64,000 bases of DNA from Nitrobacteraceae bacterium AZCC 1564 (GTDB taxonomy: Bacteria; Pseudomonadota; Alphaproteobacteria; Rhizobiales; Xanthobacteraceae): the NCBI GenBank assembly GCA_036924835.1, contig JBAGRR010000001.1:1798001-1862000 (forward strand). Reading direction: 5' to 3'. Made by a program: the position numbers and the translations under genes. How positions within the stretch are numbered: the first letter of the stretch is position 1; each line of letters begins with the position of its first letter. Below are positions 54,031 through 62,794 of the stretch, one piece after another. The notes beneath the pieces are model-generated. The model did no database searches, was not told where the DNA came from, and worked only from the letters and a program-made list of their open reading frames with translations.

Positions 54031-55200
54031 CTATTGCTCCAGGATCATAACCGCTGAAGTGCACCAGTTGCGGGCATAGGGGATACCCCCGATGCCGGTT
54101 ACCATCGCATTCTGCGTCCTCTTGATTTGCCGCGGCCCACCCTCGCCGAACATCTGCCGAACAGCTTCGACGAGGTTAAGCCCTCCTCCAGCAAGCCCCG
54201 GCTGCCCCGCGGAAATCTGCCCGCCACCGGTGTTAAGCGGGAGGTCTCCCTCGAACGTCATGTCCTTGTTGAGGATGAAATCAGCGCCTTTTCCAACTTC
54301 GGAGAAGCCGATCTGCTCAAGCTGCAACATGATGGCGATGATGAAGTCGTCATACGGATGGAAAGACTGTACATCCTGCGCTCTCAATCCGGACTGCTTC
54401 AGCGCGTGCGGACCCGCGACCAGAAATCCCGACTCGGTGATTTCAGTTAGTGGCTCGGTGACCTTGTAATGCGTCAATTCTGCGTAACCGGTCGGATGAA
54501 TCGCCTTAAGACCTCGTCGCTTCGCCTCATCGCTGGACATCATCAGAACGGCATTCGCGCCATCGCATACCATGACGCTATCGAGGACACGCAGCGGGTC
54601 TGAGACCAGCTTCGAGTTGAGATAATCCTCCTCCGTAATCGCCTTCTGCAAGCGCGGGCACGCGTTGTTATTTAGAAGCGCATGGCTGCGCTGGGTTACC
54701 GCTAGTCGAGCGAGTGCACGCCGGTTTAAACCATAAAGATGATCATACCGCCGCATAATCATCCCGAACGCACCGACAGGACCTCGTAATCCTGTTGGAT
54801 ACTGATACTCAAAGCGTTGCGCGCCCTGCTCGGGTGTTTGGCCGCTAGATTGCGCATCGGCCGCCAGGACAAGCGCGATGGAGCACGCTTTATTTCGGAT
54901 TGCCATGGCAGCGCGCGCCACGCCGCCAATGCTAGAGACGCCTCCGAGTCCTAAGAGTTCAAGCCAAGTTGGGGATATGCCCAGAACGTCCGCCATGTAC
55001 TGCGCCCAGAACGGATTTGCGCTCTCGCTCATGGTCTCAGACACCAACAAGCCGTCTATTTCGGATTTGTCCACGTTTGTTTGGCGCAGGATTTGGTCGA
55101 GCGCATCTCCTGCCAACTCGTACGATGTTCGGCCTGCCCGCACGTCGATCTTTGTCTCTGCGTAACCTGCAATAGCAACGTCTTTCATTAACGGACCCAT
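54031..55200 (-). CDS. Thiolase-superfamily protein lacking the nucleophilic cysteine
   Basis: A 389-residue thiolase-like protein of the SCP-x/nonspecific lipid-transfer type. Where thiolases carry the acyl-accepting cysteine, this one reads GLGGVSSIGG. The C-terminal domain has FHPYDDFIIAIML and LPLNTGGGQISAGQPGLAGG. Loss of the cysteine plus a DUF35 partner recalls the Ltp2-type retro-aldolases that cleave CoA-linked side chains, so C-C cleavage by an aldol mechanism is more likely than thiolysis (inference). The first ATG is used; an ATG four codons in is an alternative. Paired operators lie just upstream. Confidence 0.82.
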   Translation of the reverse strand: MGPLMKDVAIAGYAETKIDVRAGRTSYELAGDALDQILRQTNVDKSEIDGLLVSETMSESANPFWAQYMADVLGISPTWLELLGLGGVSSIGGVARAAMAIRNKACSIALVLAADAQSSGQTPEQGAQRFEYQYPTGLRGPVGAFGMIMRRYDHLYGLNRRALARLAVTQRSHALLNNNACPRLQKAITEEDYLNSKLVSDPLRVLDSVMVCDGANAVLMMSSDEAKRRGLKAIHPTGYAELTHYKVTEPLTEITESGFLVAGPHALKQSGLRAQDVQSFHPYDDFIIAIMLQLEQIGFSEVGKGADFILNKDMTFEGDLPLNTGGGQISAGQPGLAGGGLNLVEAVRQMFGEGGPRQIKRTQNAMVTGIGGIPYARNWCTSAVMILEQ

Positions 55201-55225
55201 CTGGCTTCATTTCGGATCGGCTATA

Positions 55226-55261
55226 TTGTACGACTGTACGACTAATCGTACGTTTGTACAG
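55226..55261. promoter_or_regulatory. Paired TCGTAC-N4-GTACGA operator upstream of the thiolase operon
   Basis: Boxes TTGTAC-GACT-GTACGA (55226-55241) and TCGTAC-GTTT-GTACAG (55246-55261) repeat the 20-bp-spaced architecture found at 51326-51361, 26 bp before the first codon, where binding would obstruct transcription. The remaining bases to 55537 show no supported gene. Confidence 0.7.
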
Positions 55262-55537
55262 TTTTTTCTTGCTGGACGCCGGGAAGCCTGCAGATATGAA
55301 CGGCGAAACATGCCGCGAGTGCGCCAGATGGCGCGGAAGGTGGGACTCGGCGTGATTTGGAAGATCTTTCGGCCGTCGTGGACCATCATGCGAAGGAAAG
55401 CCATCCGAGGCGTGTGCGAGCTGATCTGCCCAGAAAGGCCGGCCGCGAGATCGTTGGCTCACACGGAAGGAAGGCGCCAAGGCATCGCTGTTAGGCGCTG
55501 CCTTGCCCGAATTGAGGAATGCGCCTCGAACGTCGGC

Positions 55538-56857
55538 TCAAAGGCCGTAGAGGCCCCGCGCAAACCCACCGATGCCTCGTGCATCGAGACTCTTCAACGG
55601 CGCCCGTAGCGTGACGCGCACAACACCGGGATTACGACCGATCTCGATGGCACCGGCCATCGTCGCCCGGTTCATGACCTCTGGCACGCTCATCTCCAGG
55701 ACTTCGGCCGCGCGCTTGAGACCGCTTTCTGTTGCCTGATTGAGGTTTGCTCCAGTCCCGATGAATGTCACCGGCGCATCAATCTCGATTTTCACCTTGT
55801 GCTTTTGGGCTAAGCTTTCTGCTCTCGTGCGCTCGTTCGCCGCCAAGGGCTGAGCGAGGTACGGAAGGTCTTCGATGCATGGAAAAAGAATCGGGCCGTC
55901 GATCGACAGCCCTTTAATCAGGTGCACTTCCAATGTGGCGGTGCCGGCGACATCGCAGGTATGACCGGCGATCTCACCATCTCCCTGCAAGGCGTGCATA
56001 TCACCCAGGTAGATGCCGCCACCCGGAACCTTCACCGGGCAGATCAAAACCGCCCCTTCGCGGACGGAGTTCACGTCAAGATGCCCATCGGTCTTGTGAA
56101 GCGCGAGTTCCTCTGCCGTTAGCGCGTAGATATGGGGCGCGCCAACCAAGAATGCACCGAAGTCGCCTGCATTGTGCGCATCCGGCATCGCCTTCGAAGG
56201 CGTCGTACCAAGCTGCCCAAGGAATGGTCGCAGCCGCGTCGCAATGCCGACGAGATCCGCCGGGGCGAAAGTTAAAATAGGGTGCTGGATTGAAGCATCT
56301 GGAATAGCCATCAACCGCGCCGCATCCGTCGCCATGGCCTCGGCTTCAGGCTTGCTGACCGTCAGCCCGATTTGGCGTTCGTCGTCGAACGCAATCGTGT
56401 AGCCGTTAGAGAAGATGAACGGTGTTGCATCCGCGCCGCAGTTTTCGCACCGAACGGCGGTCTGGCCAATTCCCTCAATTCGCGTTCGCGGCCACTCCAG
56501 CTTGCAGTTTGGGCATACCGCCGCACAGAAGGGATCGCCGTTGAATCGGCCTGTCATCACCTTGTCGTTTCCGGATGAGGTTGCTGCTGAGGTGACGACC
56601 AGCGACCGAATCCGTATCGCGATGGCGTCTCCGATCTCAGCGCCCGCCACTGCGACAGGGCGAGTGACCTCGTGCCCGCCCCGGATCTCCGGCGTTATCA
56701 TGGGTCCCCAGCAGCCAGGTGCGGTATTGGCGACGATAACGCCACCGTCCGCAACGGGCCCAAGCATTGGAAGAGACGGGTCCAAAACGCCATTCGTCAG
56801 TTCGTTGACGAACACGGTGCGGCTTCCCGATTGCGCTGCCTTTGTCTTCTCGAGCAT
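55538..56857 (-). CDS. Acetamidase/formamidase-family protein with an inserted zinc ribbon
   Basis: A 439-residue FmdA/AmdA-type amidohydrolase, which releases ammonia from small amides. Family landmarks include PMITPEIRGGHEVTRPVAVA near residue 52, VPGGGIYLGDMHALQGDGEI near residue 280 and AGTATLEVHLIKG. A four-cysteine insert (CPNC near 116 and CENC near 138) forms a probable zinc ribbon. The ATG has a strong AGGAGG site. It stands alone between the thiolase operon and the tRNA-fragment debris. It may clear formamide or acetamide from ring breakdown, but the substrate is unproven. Confidence 0.85.
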   Translation of the reverse strand: MLEKTKAAQSGSRTVFVNELTNGVLDPSLPMLGPVADGGVIVANTAPGCWGPMITPEIRGGHEVTRPVAVAGAEIGDAIAIRIRSLVVTSAATSSGNDKVMTGRFNGDPFCAAVCPNCKLEWPRTRIEGIGQTAVRCENCGADATPFIFSNGYTIAFDDERQIGLTVSKPEAEAMATDAARLMAIPDASIQHPILTFAPADLVGIATRLRPFLGQLGTTPSKAMPDAHNAGDFGAFLVGAPHIYALTAEELALHKTDGHLDVNSVREGAVLICPVKVPGGGIYLGDMHALQGDGEIAGHTCDVAGTATLEVHLIKGLSIDGPILFPCIEDLPYLAQPLAANERTRAESLAQKHKVKIEIDAPVTFIGTGANLNQATESGLKRAAEVLEMSVPEVMNRATMAGAIEIGRNPGVVRVTLRAPLKSLDARGIGGFARGLYGL

Positions 56858-57063
56858 TGCAGTTTCCTCCTGTTTGAATGGAAGCTTTGTTTGGCACTGC
56901 TGTAGCGAGCCTAAGTCCCGAACCTCGTACAGCGCACTCCGTAACGAACTTTGGATTCGCTGGCGTCATCGTTAGGGACGGCAGAGTTCGGCGATGCAAC
57001 GTGCCCCAAGAGCGCGAGGATCGGCGCGGGTTCGCGGCGGTCGCTATCCCCACACGCATGAGA

Positions 57064-57144
57064 ATGCCAGTGTCGAAGCATGTAGACCACATCCTGATCG
57101 TCGACGATGATCGGGAAATCAGGGACCGGGTATCGAGTTATCTT
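57064..57144 (+). pseudogene. N-terminal remnant of a response regulator
   Basis: From an ATG at 57064, 27 codons read like the start of an OmpR-type receiver domain: HILIVDDDREIRDRVSSYL includes the acidic pair of the phosphorylation pocket. Homology ends abruptly at 57144, 11 bp before the tRNA-like repeat. The rest of the receiver and the output domain are absent. It is a gene fragment left by a rearrangement at the repeat. Confidence 0.65.
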
Positions 57145-57154
57145 ACTATTGGTA

Positions 57155-57257
57155 ATCACTGGTGGGCCCGGCAGGACTCGAACCTGCAACCAGACCGTTA
57201 TGAGCGAGCCTAGCAACGTTCACGATCATAATAAATCAAATACTTAGCTCGCGTCCG
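57155..57257 (-). repeat. tRNA 3'-end repeat, copy B (CAU anticodon fragment; possible att site)
   Basis: On the minus strand, 57210 to 57160 is the 3' half of a tRNA: anticodon loop CTCATAA (anticodon CAU), T-arm GCAGG-TTCGAGT-CCTGC, acceptor strand CGGGCCC and encoded ACCA. The D-arm and 5' acceptor strand are missing. The sequence is cleaner than copy A at 17841-17943 and in the same direction. A 3' tRNA piece with CCA but no 5' half is the classic scar of integration at a tRNA (Met or Ile2 by its anticodon). It also creates the spurious WARQDSNLQP reading seen on the plus strand. Confidence 0.75.
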
Positions 57258-57451
57258 CCGATGTTTGGTGGCGATTTAAGCAATCGCTCCATTAGCGAAA
57301 CATCGGGCCAGGATAATTCGACTATCGCTCCGCCAAAGGCCTTGATGGTTTGATCATGGAGCGGCTTAACCAGATACGACAAGACAGTTCGTCGGTCATT
57401 TGCACAGGCCTCAACGGACGCACCAGAAAGGAGCTTAATTCCCCGGATCAA
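57236..57451 (-). pseudogene. C-terminal remnant of an HlyD-type secretion adaptor
   Basis: A 71-codon frame contains LLSGASVEA and RRTVLSYLVKPLHDQ, matching the last residues of HlyD/PrtE-type membrane-fusion proteins of type I secretion, followed by an unrelated tail that ends ERLLKSPPNIGGRELSI. No upstream part of an HlyD gene exists. The tail's end is mirrored, in weaker form, beside copy A of the tRNA repeat. It is a gene fragment. Confidence 0.55.
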
Positions 57452-57492
57452 GCTCCGGCTTGGGGAAACAACTTCCGCCCTGCCAAAATCGA

Positions 57493-59172
57493 CTATTCGG
57501 CGGCATTCAAACCCTCGATAGGCTCGTCGATAGTCTTAAATGCTCCGTAGCCATGCCGCTCATCGCGCGCTTTCAGCCTATCTGATCGTTCGATCGATCG
57601 ACCGAATCCTCCCCCTCCCGGAGTCTGAACATTTATCGTATCGCCAGCCCTGAGCTGAATGTCCTGATCCTTGGAGAGGTGGACCGGAACGAACAACTTG
57701 CCTCCCTGCTCGATCTCAATTCGATTGGGCTGGCCGGGCTCGCCGCCCAGAACGCCCGGAGGGCCCTCGCGGCCGTGGTCCATAACGAACGAAGCCCTCG
57801 CTTCTCCCCGGCGGAGCGCGACGGAATAGCGAACGCCAAACCCACCACGATGACGACCAGCTCCCGCCGATTGTTCGGCAATCGAAAACTCTTTGAAGAG
57901 CACCGGAAAGCGCTGCTCCAGAATCTCAATCGGAGGCGTCTTAGCAATGCCAATCGTCGAGCAGCCGTTGGAAATCCCGTCGAATTCCATCGATCCGCCG
58001 TAACCACCGCCTGTCACGATATACATGACATAGTTGTTACCGGTCTCAGGATCTGTTCCACCGATTGCGAGATTGCCGCTTGTACCCGCTGGCGCAGCGA
58101 AAAGCCGATCTGGAAGCGCCTCGGCAAGCGCAAGAAATACCGCTTCTGCAATGCGCTGACTGACTTCTGCCGCGCAGCCGGAGACCGGTCGCGGATACTG
58201 CGCATCGAGGAACGTGCCAACAGGCACAGGAACAATCAGAGGCTCGAACGTACCGGCATTAATCGGCACCTCTGGAAATATATGTTTAATGGCGAGATAG
58301 ATCGCCGATTTGGTGGTAGCAATGACACTGTTCATCGGACCGCGGCATGGAGTGCTCGATTCCGTAAGATCAAATTCCAGCGTGTCGCCGCGCTTTCGAA
58401 TGGTCAGGTTGATCTCAAGTGGTTCATCCACAACGCCGTCGGAGTCGACAACGGATCTTCCCTTGTAATCACCATCCGGAATTGATGCGATCTTCGCTCT
58501 CATTTGTTGAGAGGCGCCCTCTTTGAGCTGTTCGATCGCCTGCTCAACAAGTATTGCTCCGTATCGATTCAGCAGCGCCGTTAAGCGTCGCTCTCCGATT
58601 TCCAGGGCAGCCGCTTGAGCGCGGATGTCTCCGATACGCTGATCAGCGATGCGGATGTTCGATAGAATGATCGAAAGAATCTCTTCGTCGATGAGGCCGC
58701 GCTTATAGAGCTTCACGGGCGGCAGGCGAAGTCCTTCTTGCTCAACCTCCGTCGCCTTTGCTGAGAAGCCTCCCGGCACCATTCCGCCGGTATCTGGCCA
58801 GTGTCCTGTATTCGCCAGCCACGCAAATAGTTTGCCACGATAAAAGAACGGTTTGACAAACTTGACGTCCATCAGATGGGTGCCACCCAAATACGGATCA
58901 TTCACAATGAAAATGTCGCCATCTTCGACATTCTTGGCGCGATCAATCACCGCGCGCGTCGAGAACTGCATAGTGCCGACGAATATCGGCAACCCCAATT
59001 CTCCCTGCGCGATGAGCTCGCCAGTCGTTCGATGATAGATGCCATCTGACCGATCGAGACCCTCAGCGATCACCGGGCTGAAGGCCGCGCGCACGAATGT
59101 CGTGTCCATCTCGTTGCAGACCTGTTGCAAACCGTTCTGAATGACGGCAAGCGTAACTGGATCGATACCCAT
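57493..59172 (-). CDS. hyuB: Hydantoinase/oxoprolinase family protein, HyuB subunit
   Basis: A 559-residue HyuB-family protein (hydantoinase B/oxoprolinase beta), with DPVTLAVIQNGLQQVCNEMD at the start, NDPYLGGTHLMDV near residue 90, and the C-terminal GGGGFG and AGAGRHRGGFGVRYSV motifs. With HyuA it hydrolyses a cyclic amide (hydantoin, 5-oxoproline, lactam) or carboxylates a ketone, usually with ATP. The HyuA gene 3 bp upstream is frameshifted, so the pair may be inactive. Substrate unknown. Confidence 0.9.
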   Translation of the reverse strand: MGIDPVTLAVIQNGLQQVCNEMDTTFVRAAFSPVIAEGLDRSDGIYHRTTGELIAQGELGLPIFVGTMQFSTRAVIDRAKNVEDGDIFIVNDPYLGGTHLMDVKFVKPFFYRGKLFAWLANTGHWPDTGGMVPGGFSAKATEVEQEGLRLPPVKLYKRGLIDEEILSIILSNIRIADQRIGDIRAQAAALEIGERRLTALLNRYGAILVEQAIEQLKEGASQQMRAKIASIPDGDYKGRSVVDSDGVVDEPLEINLTIRKRGDTLEFDLTESSTPCRGPMNSVIATTKSAIYLAIKHIFPEVPINAGTFEPLIVPVPVGTFLDAQYPRPVSGCAAEVSQRIAEAVFLALAEALPDRLFAAPAGTSGNLAIGGTDPETGNNYVMYIVTGGGYGGSMEFDGISNGCSTIGIAKTPPIEILEQRFPVLFKEFSIAEQSAGAGRHRGGFGVRYSVALRRGEARASFVMDHGREGPPGVLGGEPGQPNRIEIEQGGKLFVPVHLSKDQDIQLRAGDTINVQTPGGGGFGRSIERSDRLKARDERHGYGAFKTIDEPIEGLNAAE

Positions 59173-59175
59173 GTT

Positions 59176-61222
59176 TCAGGATCCTTTTGCAACGTGGATA
59201 ATGACATTTCCGAGTCCGTCGACCTCCACGCGGTCTCCAGGAAGGATCACCGTGGTTGCGTCGAGCTGCTCCAAGATGGCAGGGCCGACGAATTCAGATT
59301 TCAATGGAAGCCGATCTCGGTCGTAAACTGGTGTCGCCATCCACTTGTCGTCGAACCACACATCGCGGACCTGGATGCGTGCAGCCTCAACCGTCGGAGC
59401 GACGCTCTTCGACGTAAGCGCATCGACCGGGAATGGCTTTCGCTGGCCGATGACCGCCGTGTGCAGATTGACAAGCACTGGCTTGATCTCCGGCAGAGCC
59501 ACCCTGAACCTGTTCCAGTAAGCCTCCGCAAAAGCCTTCGCTAAATCAGAAATCTCGACGCTTGAATCTGGGAGCGCGACATTGAGAATGTGGGTCTGAC
59601 CTTGAAACTGCATGTCTGCAGTGTGAAGAATCTTCACACCTTCGATCTCAACATTCTCCCGCACCAGAATGTCCTTTCCCTCTTGAGCGTGAGTAGAAAG
59701 GACAGAAGCCAATTCGTCATTTCGAACAGCGTTAAGCGGCTTATTGATTGTCCGGACGAAGTCGTGACGCAGATCGGCCACGAGGCAACCAAGTGCATTC
59801 GTCAATCCAGGACGCGCCGGGATCAGGACTTTCGGGATACCAAGTTCACGCGCCAGCGCAGCCGCGTGCAATGGTCCAGCTCCTCCAAAAGCGAGCAAGA
59901 TAAAGTCGCGGGGATCATGCCCGCGCGACAGTGACACCAGACGAATTGCGCCCGCCATCTTGTCATTCGCCACGCGGATCACAGCCGCTGCGGCCTGCGG
60001 AGCGTTCAAGTTGAGGGGTTTACCTACTTGACTGAACAGAGCCTCTTGAACGGCCGCCAATGTGGTCGCGTGCTGAACACCAAGCAAGCGGGATGGATTG
60101 AGCCGGCCCAGAACCAGGTTTGCATCCGTGATGGTTGGCTCCGCCCCCCCTCGTCCAAAGCAGATCGGACCGGGGTATGCGCCTGCGCTTTTTGGGCCGA
60201 TCTGCAGGAGGCCCGCTTCATCAACGTGCGCGATCGATCCTCCGCCAGCACCGACCGTGTGCACGTCGACCATCGGGACATGGATCGGCATCGCATATTC
60301 GATCTCAAGTTCAGATGAGACCAGCGGAACGCCGTCTTGGATCAATGCTACGTCGGTTGACGTGCCGCCCATGTCGTAAGTGACGACATTGGGAAAGCCC
60401 GCAGCCGTGGCAGTGCTGGCTGCCGCAATCACACCTGAGGCCGGTCCAGACATCACAGTCTGCACGGCGGTGTGAGTCACGATTGTGGACGATGCAGTCC
60501 CGCCATTGCCTTGCATGACGAGCAATTGGCGCTTTAAGCCTCGATCCTTGAGTTCATTCTCGAGCTTGTTGAGATAACGATGCAATATCGGCTGCACGGA
60601 TCCATTAACCGCAGCCGTAACACCCCGTTCGTACTCCCGGCACTCACCGATGATCTGGTGCCCTGCGGTAACGTATTCGTTCGGCCAAACGGACCGGATA
60701 ATCTCAACAGCTCGCAGCTCGTGCGCTGGATTGGCATAGGAATGAAGAAAATGGATGACGACTGATTCGACTCCGAGGGATAGCAAGTGGTTGGCTAAAT
60801 CGCGGACATCGTCGTCGACCAAGGGCTCGATCACTTTGCCGGATGCATCCATACGTTCGCTAACTTCGAACCTCAGATCGCGTGAAATGACAGGATCGAA
60901 GGTTCCGATTAGTCCGTAGGGAGTCGGCCTGGTTCGTCTGCCAAGCTCAAGGACATCGCGAAACACCGCGCGTAGTTACCAACGCGCACTTCGATAGTTT
61001 ACGCTCCAGGACCGCGTTCGTGGTCGCGGTCGTACCGTGAATGAAGAGATCGACGCCCTGAGCGTTCTTTCCGGTCTTCTCAAGCGCGGCAATGACGCCA
61101 TGGGCCTGGTTTGCTGTCGTCGTCGGCACCTTCGCCAGTTGGAGGCCTCCACTCGTCGGATCGTGCAAAATGAGATCCGTAAATGTTCCGCCGACATCGC
61201 AACCCACTACTACAGCAGTCAT
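59176..61222 (-). pseudogene. hyuA: Hydantoinase/oxoprolinase HyuA subunit, disrupted by a +1 frameshift
   Basis: The N-terminal piece (61222 down to 60947) has the ATP-binding GCDVGGTFTDLILHDP and HGTTATTNAVLER, then leaves frame after VTTRG. The remaining ~596 residues (from 60966 down to 59176) resume FRDVLELGRRTRPTPYG and contain YDMGGTSTDVALI and AFGGAGPLHAAALARELGI. The start codons of the two frames are 256 bp apart (85 codons plus one base), and one extra base at about 60964-60967 explains the break. Without it the protein would be about 680 residues, the normal HyuA length. GGAGAGAG precedes the first ATG. Confidence 0.88.
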
Positions 61223-61323
61223 CCGCGCTCTCTCCGATTATTCATTGGGGCGCGATGCATTTTTCGTGCCCAGATTACAAATGAGCCCGACACCGATCCT
61301 CATCGGCGCCGGGCATCCATTCG

Positions 61324-61782
61324 TTAGTGCTCAAGATCGGCAGCGGTGTAAGGCTTCACCTCTTCATCCTTGAGATTCATGCGGCCCGCATACACGGCCG
61401 GCGCTCTGGTGGTTGGACCAGGATACTGGAGGAAAATGATCTTGCCGCCAGTCGCGGTCTTCATCTCGTATTCGAAGTGAGGATCCGGCATGAACGCAAA
61501 AGTCCCCGGCTTATAAAGCTTATCTCCGAACTGGAATTCGCCCTCCAGGATGTACCAAACCTGCGCGAAATCATGCTTGTGGAGCGGAAAGGAAGCTCCC
61601 GGCTCGTAGTTGAGAATTCCCGCATTTGGCTCGGTCGGACGCTCGGGGCGCGGATGAAACAAGAACTTCGTCTTGTTTTTGAAGCGGCCCATTTCCCATT
61701 CCATGTCGTCGACGTGGCGAAACTCAGGAGCAAAATGAGTGCCGTCCATCTGAGGAGCAGTCGTAACCGTATCGTGTTTCAT
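61324..61782 (-). CDS. Cupin-domain protein (ChrR-like)
   Basis: A 152-residue cupin. Motif 1 is YEPGASFPLHKHDFAQVWYI (H-x-H metal ligands) and motif 2 region contains PGTFAFMPDPHFEYEM. It is upstream of hyuA in the same direction (101 bp) and divergent from a GntR regulator, which may control both. It is unrelated in detail to the cupin at 49034-49564. Enzymatic role undetermined. Confidence 0.78.
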   Translation of the reverse strand: MKHDTVTTAPQMDGTHFAPEFRHVDDMEWEMGRFKNKTKFLFHPRPERPTEPNAGILNYEPGASFPLHKHDFAQVWYILEGEFQFGDKLYKPGTFAFMPDPHFEYEMKTATGGKIIFLQYPGPTTRAPAVYAGRMNLKDEEVKPYTAADLEH

Positions 61783-61964
61783 TCAAACCTCCCGGCGGTT
61801 TTACATCCAATTCTCACGTTATTGTATCCAAGAATTGTTCCGTCAAGTACTTTATTGACTATTTCGTACACAGGAATGCTTTCTTCATGAGCTTTTTCCC
61901 AGGAATTGGGATATGGATGGGTTGTGCAGGTGGCCGTCGGCATTTAGAGGGAACTGAAAGGCGA

Positions 61965-62702
61965 ATGAGCGGATCCATCTTGAAAGTCTCAAGTTCACCA
62001 AAGCTCATCGAGGAGCTGGCAAATAAGATCCACGAGAAGATCATTGAGGGCGCTTACCCGCCGGGAACGCGCTTGAAACAAGAAGTGCTCGCGCAGGAGT
62101 TCGATGTCAGTCGAACACCGATCCGCGAAGCGCTTTCCAGGCTCGAAGCGAAAGGCATTGTCAGCCAGTCACAGCGGCGAAGCGCTGTGGTGCGCGCTCC
62201 ATCCAGCCGCGAGATCACCGAGATGTATCAGGTGAGAGCCGAACTCGAAGGTCTAGCTGCTCAGCTTGCGGCGCGGTGGATCACCGATTTGCAGCTCCAG
62301 GAGCTTAGGATTTCGCACGACGAGTTTGTCGAAGCAGTACGCGGCCTGCGCCAAGATAAGGACATTGTGGCCATCGACCCGAAATGGTTCGACGAAGCTG
62401 CACAGCGCTGGATCGACGTGAATGCCAAGTTTCACAAAACGATCAATGACTCGTCCAACAACCGGTTTTTGGCTCGCACCGTACTCGAGGTCACATCGGG
62501 TTACGCACGAAGTGTTCTGCAATCCTCTGCGCTTGGGATGAACAGCTATCGGATCGAGTCGAATATCGCACAACACGAGCGCATTTTGAGAGCCCTGGAA
62601 GAGCGAGAACCAGCCAAAGCCCGGCGAGCGATGGTGGACCATATCCTCGAATCCGGTGAATTCGTCATCGCTTCATTCGCCAACCAAGCTGACGAAGACT
62701 AA
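61965..62702 (+). CDS. GntR-family regulator (FadR/FCD type)
   Basis: A 245-residue GntR regulator. The winged HTH spans about residues 15-70, with the family signature PPGTRLKQEVLAQEFDVSRT, and the FCD effector domain follows, its metal-binding histidines in NAKFHKTIND and QHERILRAL. The ATG at 61965 is chosen over one 26 codons upstream because the HTH begins at the usual distance and GGCGA lies nearby. It is divergent from the cupin-hyuAB genes, which it probably regulates. Confidence 0.87.
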   Translation: MSGSILKVSSSPKLIEELANKIHEKIIEGAYPPGTRLKQEVLAQEFDVSRTPIREALSRLEAKGIVSQSQRRSAVVRAPSSREITEMYQVRAELEGLAAQLAARWITDLQLQELRISHDEFVEAVRGLRQDKDIVAIDPKWFDEAAQRWIDVNAKFHKTINDSSNNRFLARTVLEVTSGYARSVLQSSALGMNSYRIESNIAQHERILRALEEREPAKARRAMVDHILESGEFVIASFANQADED

Positions 62703-62794
62703 GTTAGCTCGCCGCACTCAGCAACGACCAGCTCAATCCTCTATCGGCCCACAGGCCGGCCGCTTGCCAAAAGCAATGATCTGCAGCGCCCCCA

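Noticed and set aside
55226-55609. 127-codon plus-strand frame
   Set aside because: No recognisable motif; it overlaps the operator boxes and the end of the formamidase gene in antisense.
57064-57213. Small protein ending WARQDSNLQPDRYERA
   Set aside because: That tail is the well-known false translation of a tRNA 3' end; only the first 27 codons resemble a real protein, so it was called a gene fragment.
57155-57257. Functional tRNA gene with anticodon CAU
   Set aside because: The D-arm and 5' acceptor strand are absent and the 5' anticodon stem does not pair properly; it is a 3' fragment.
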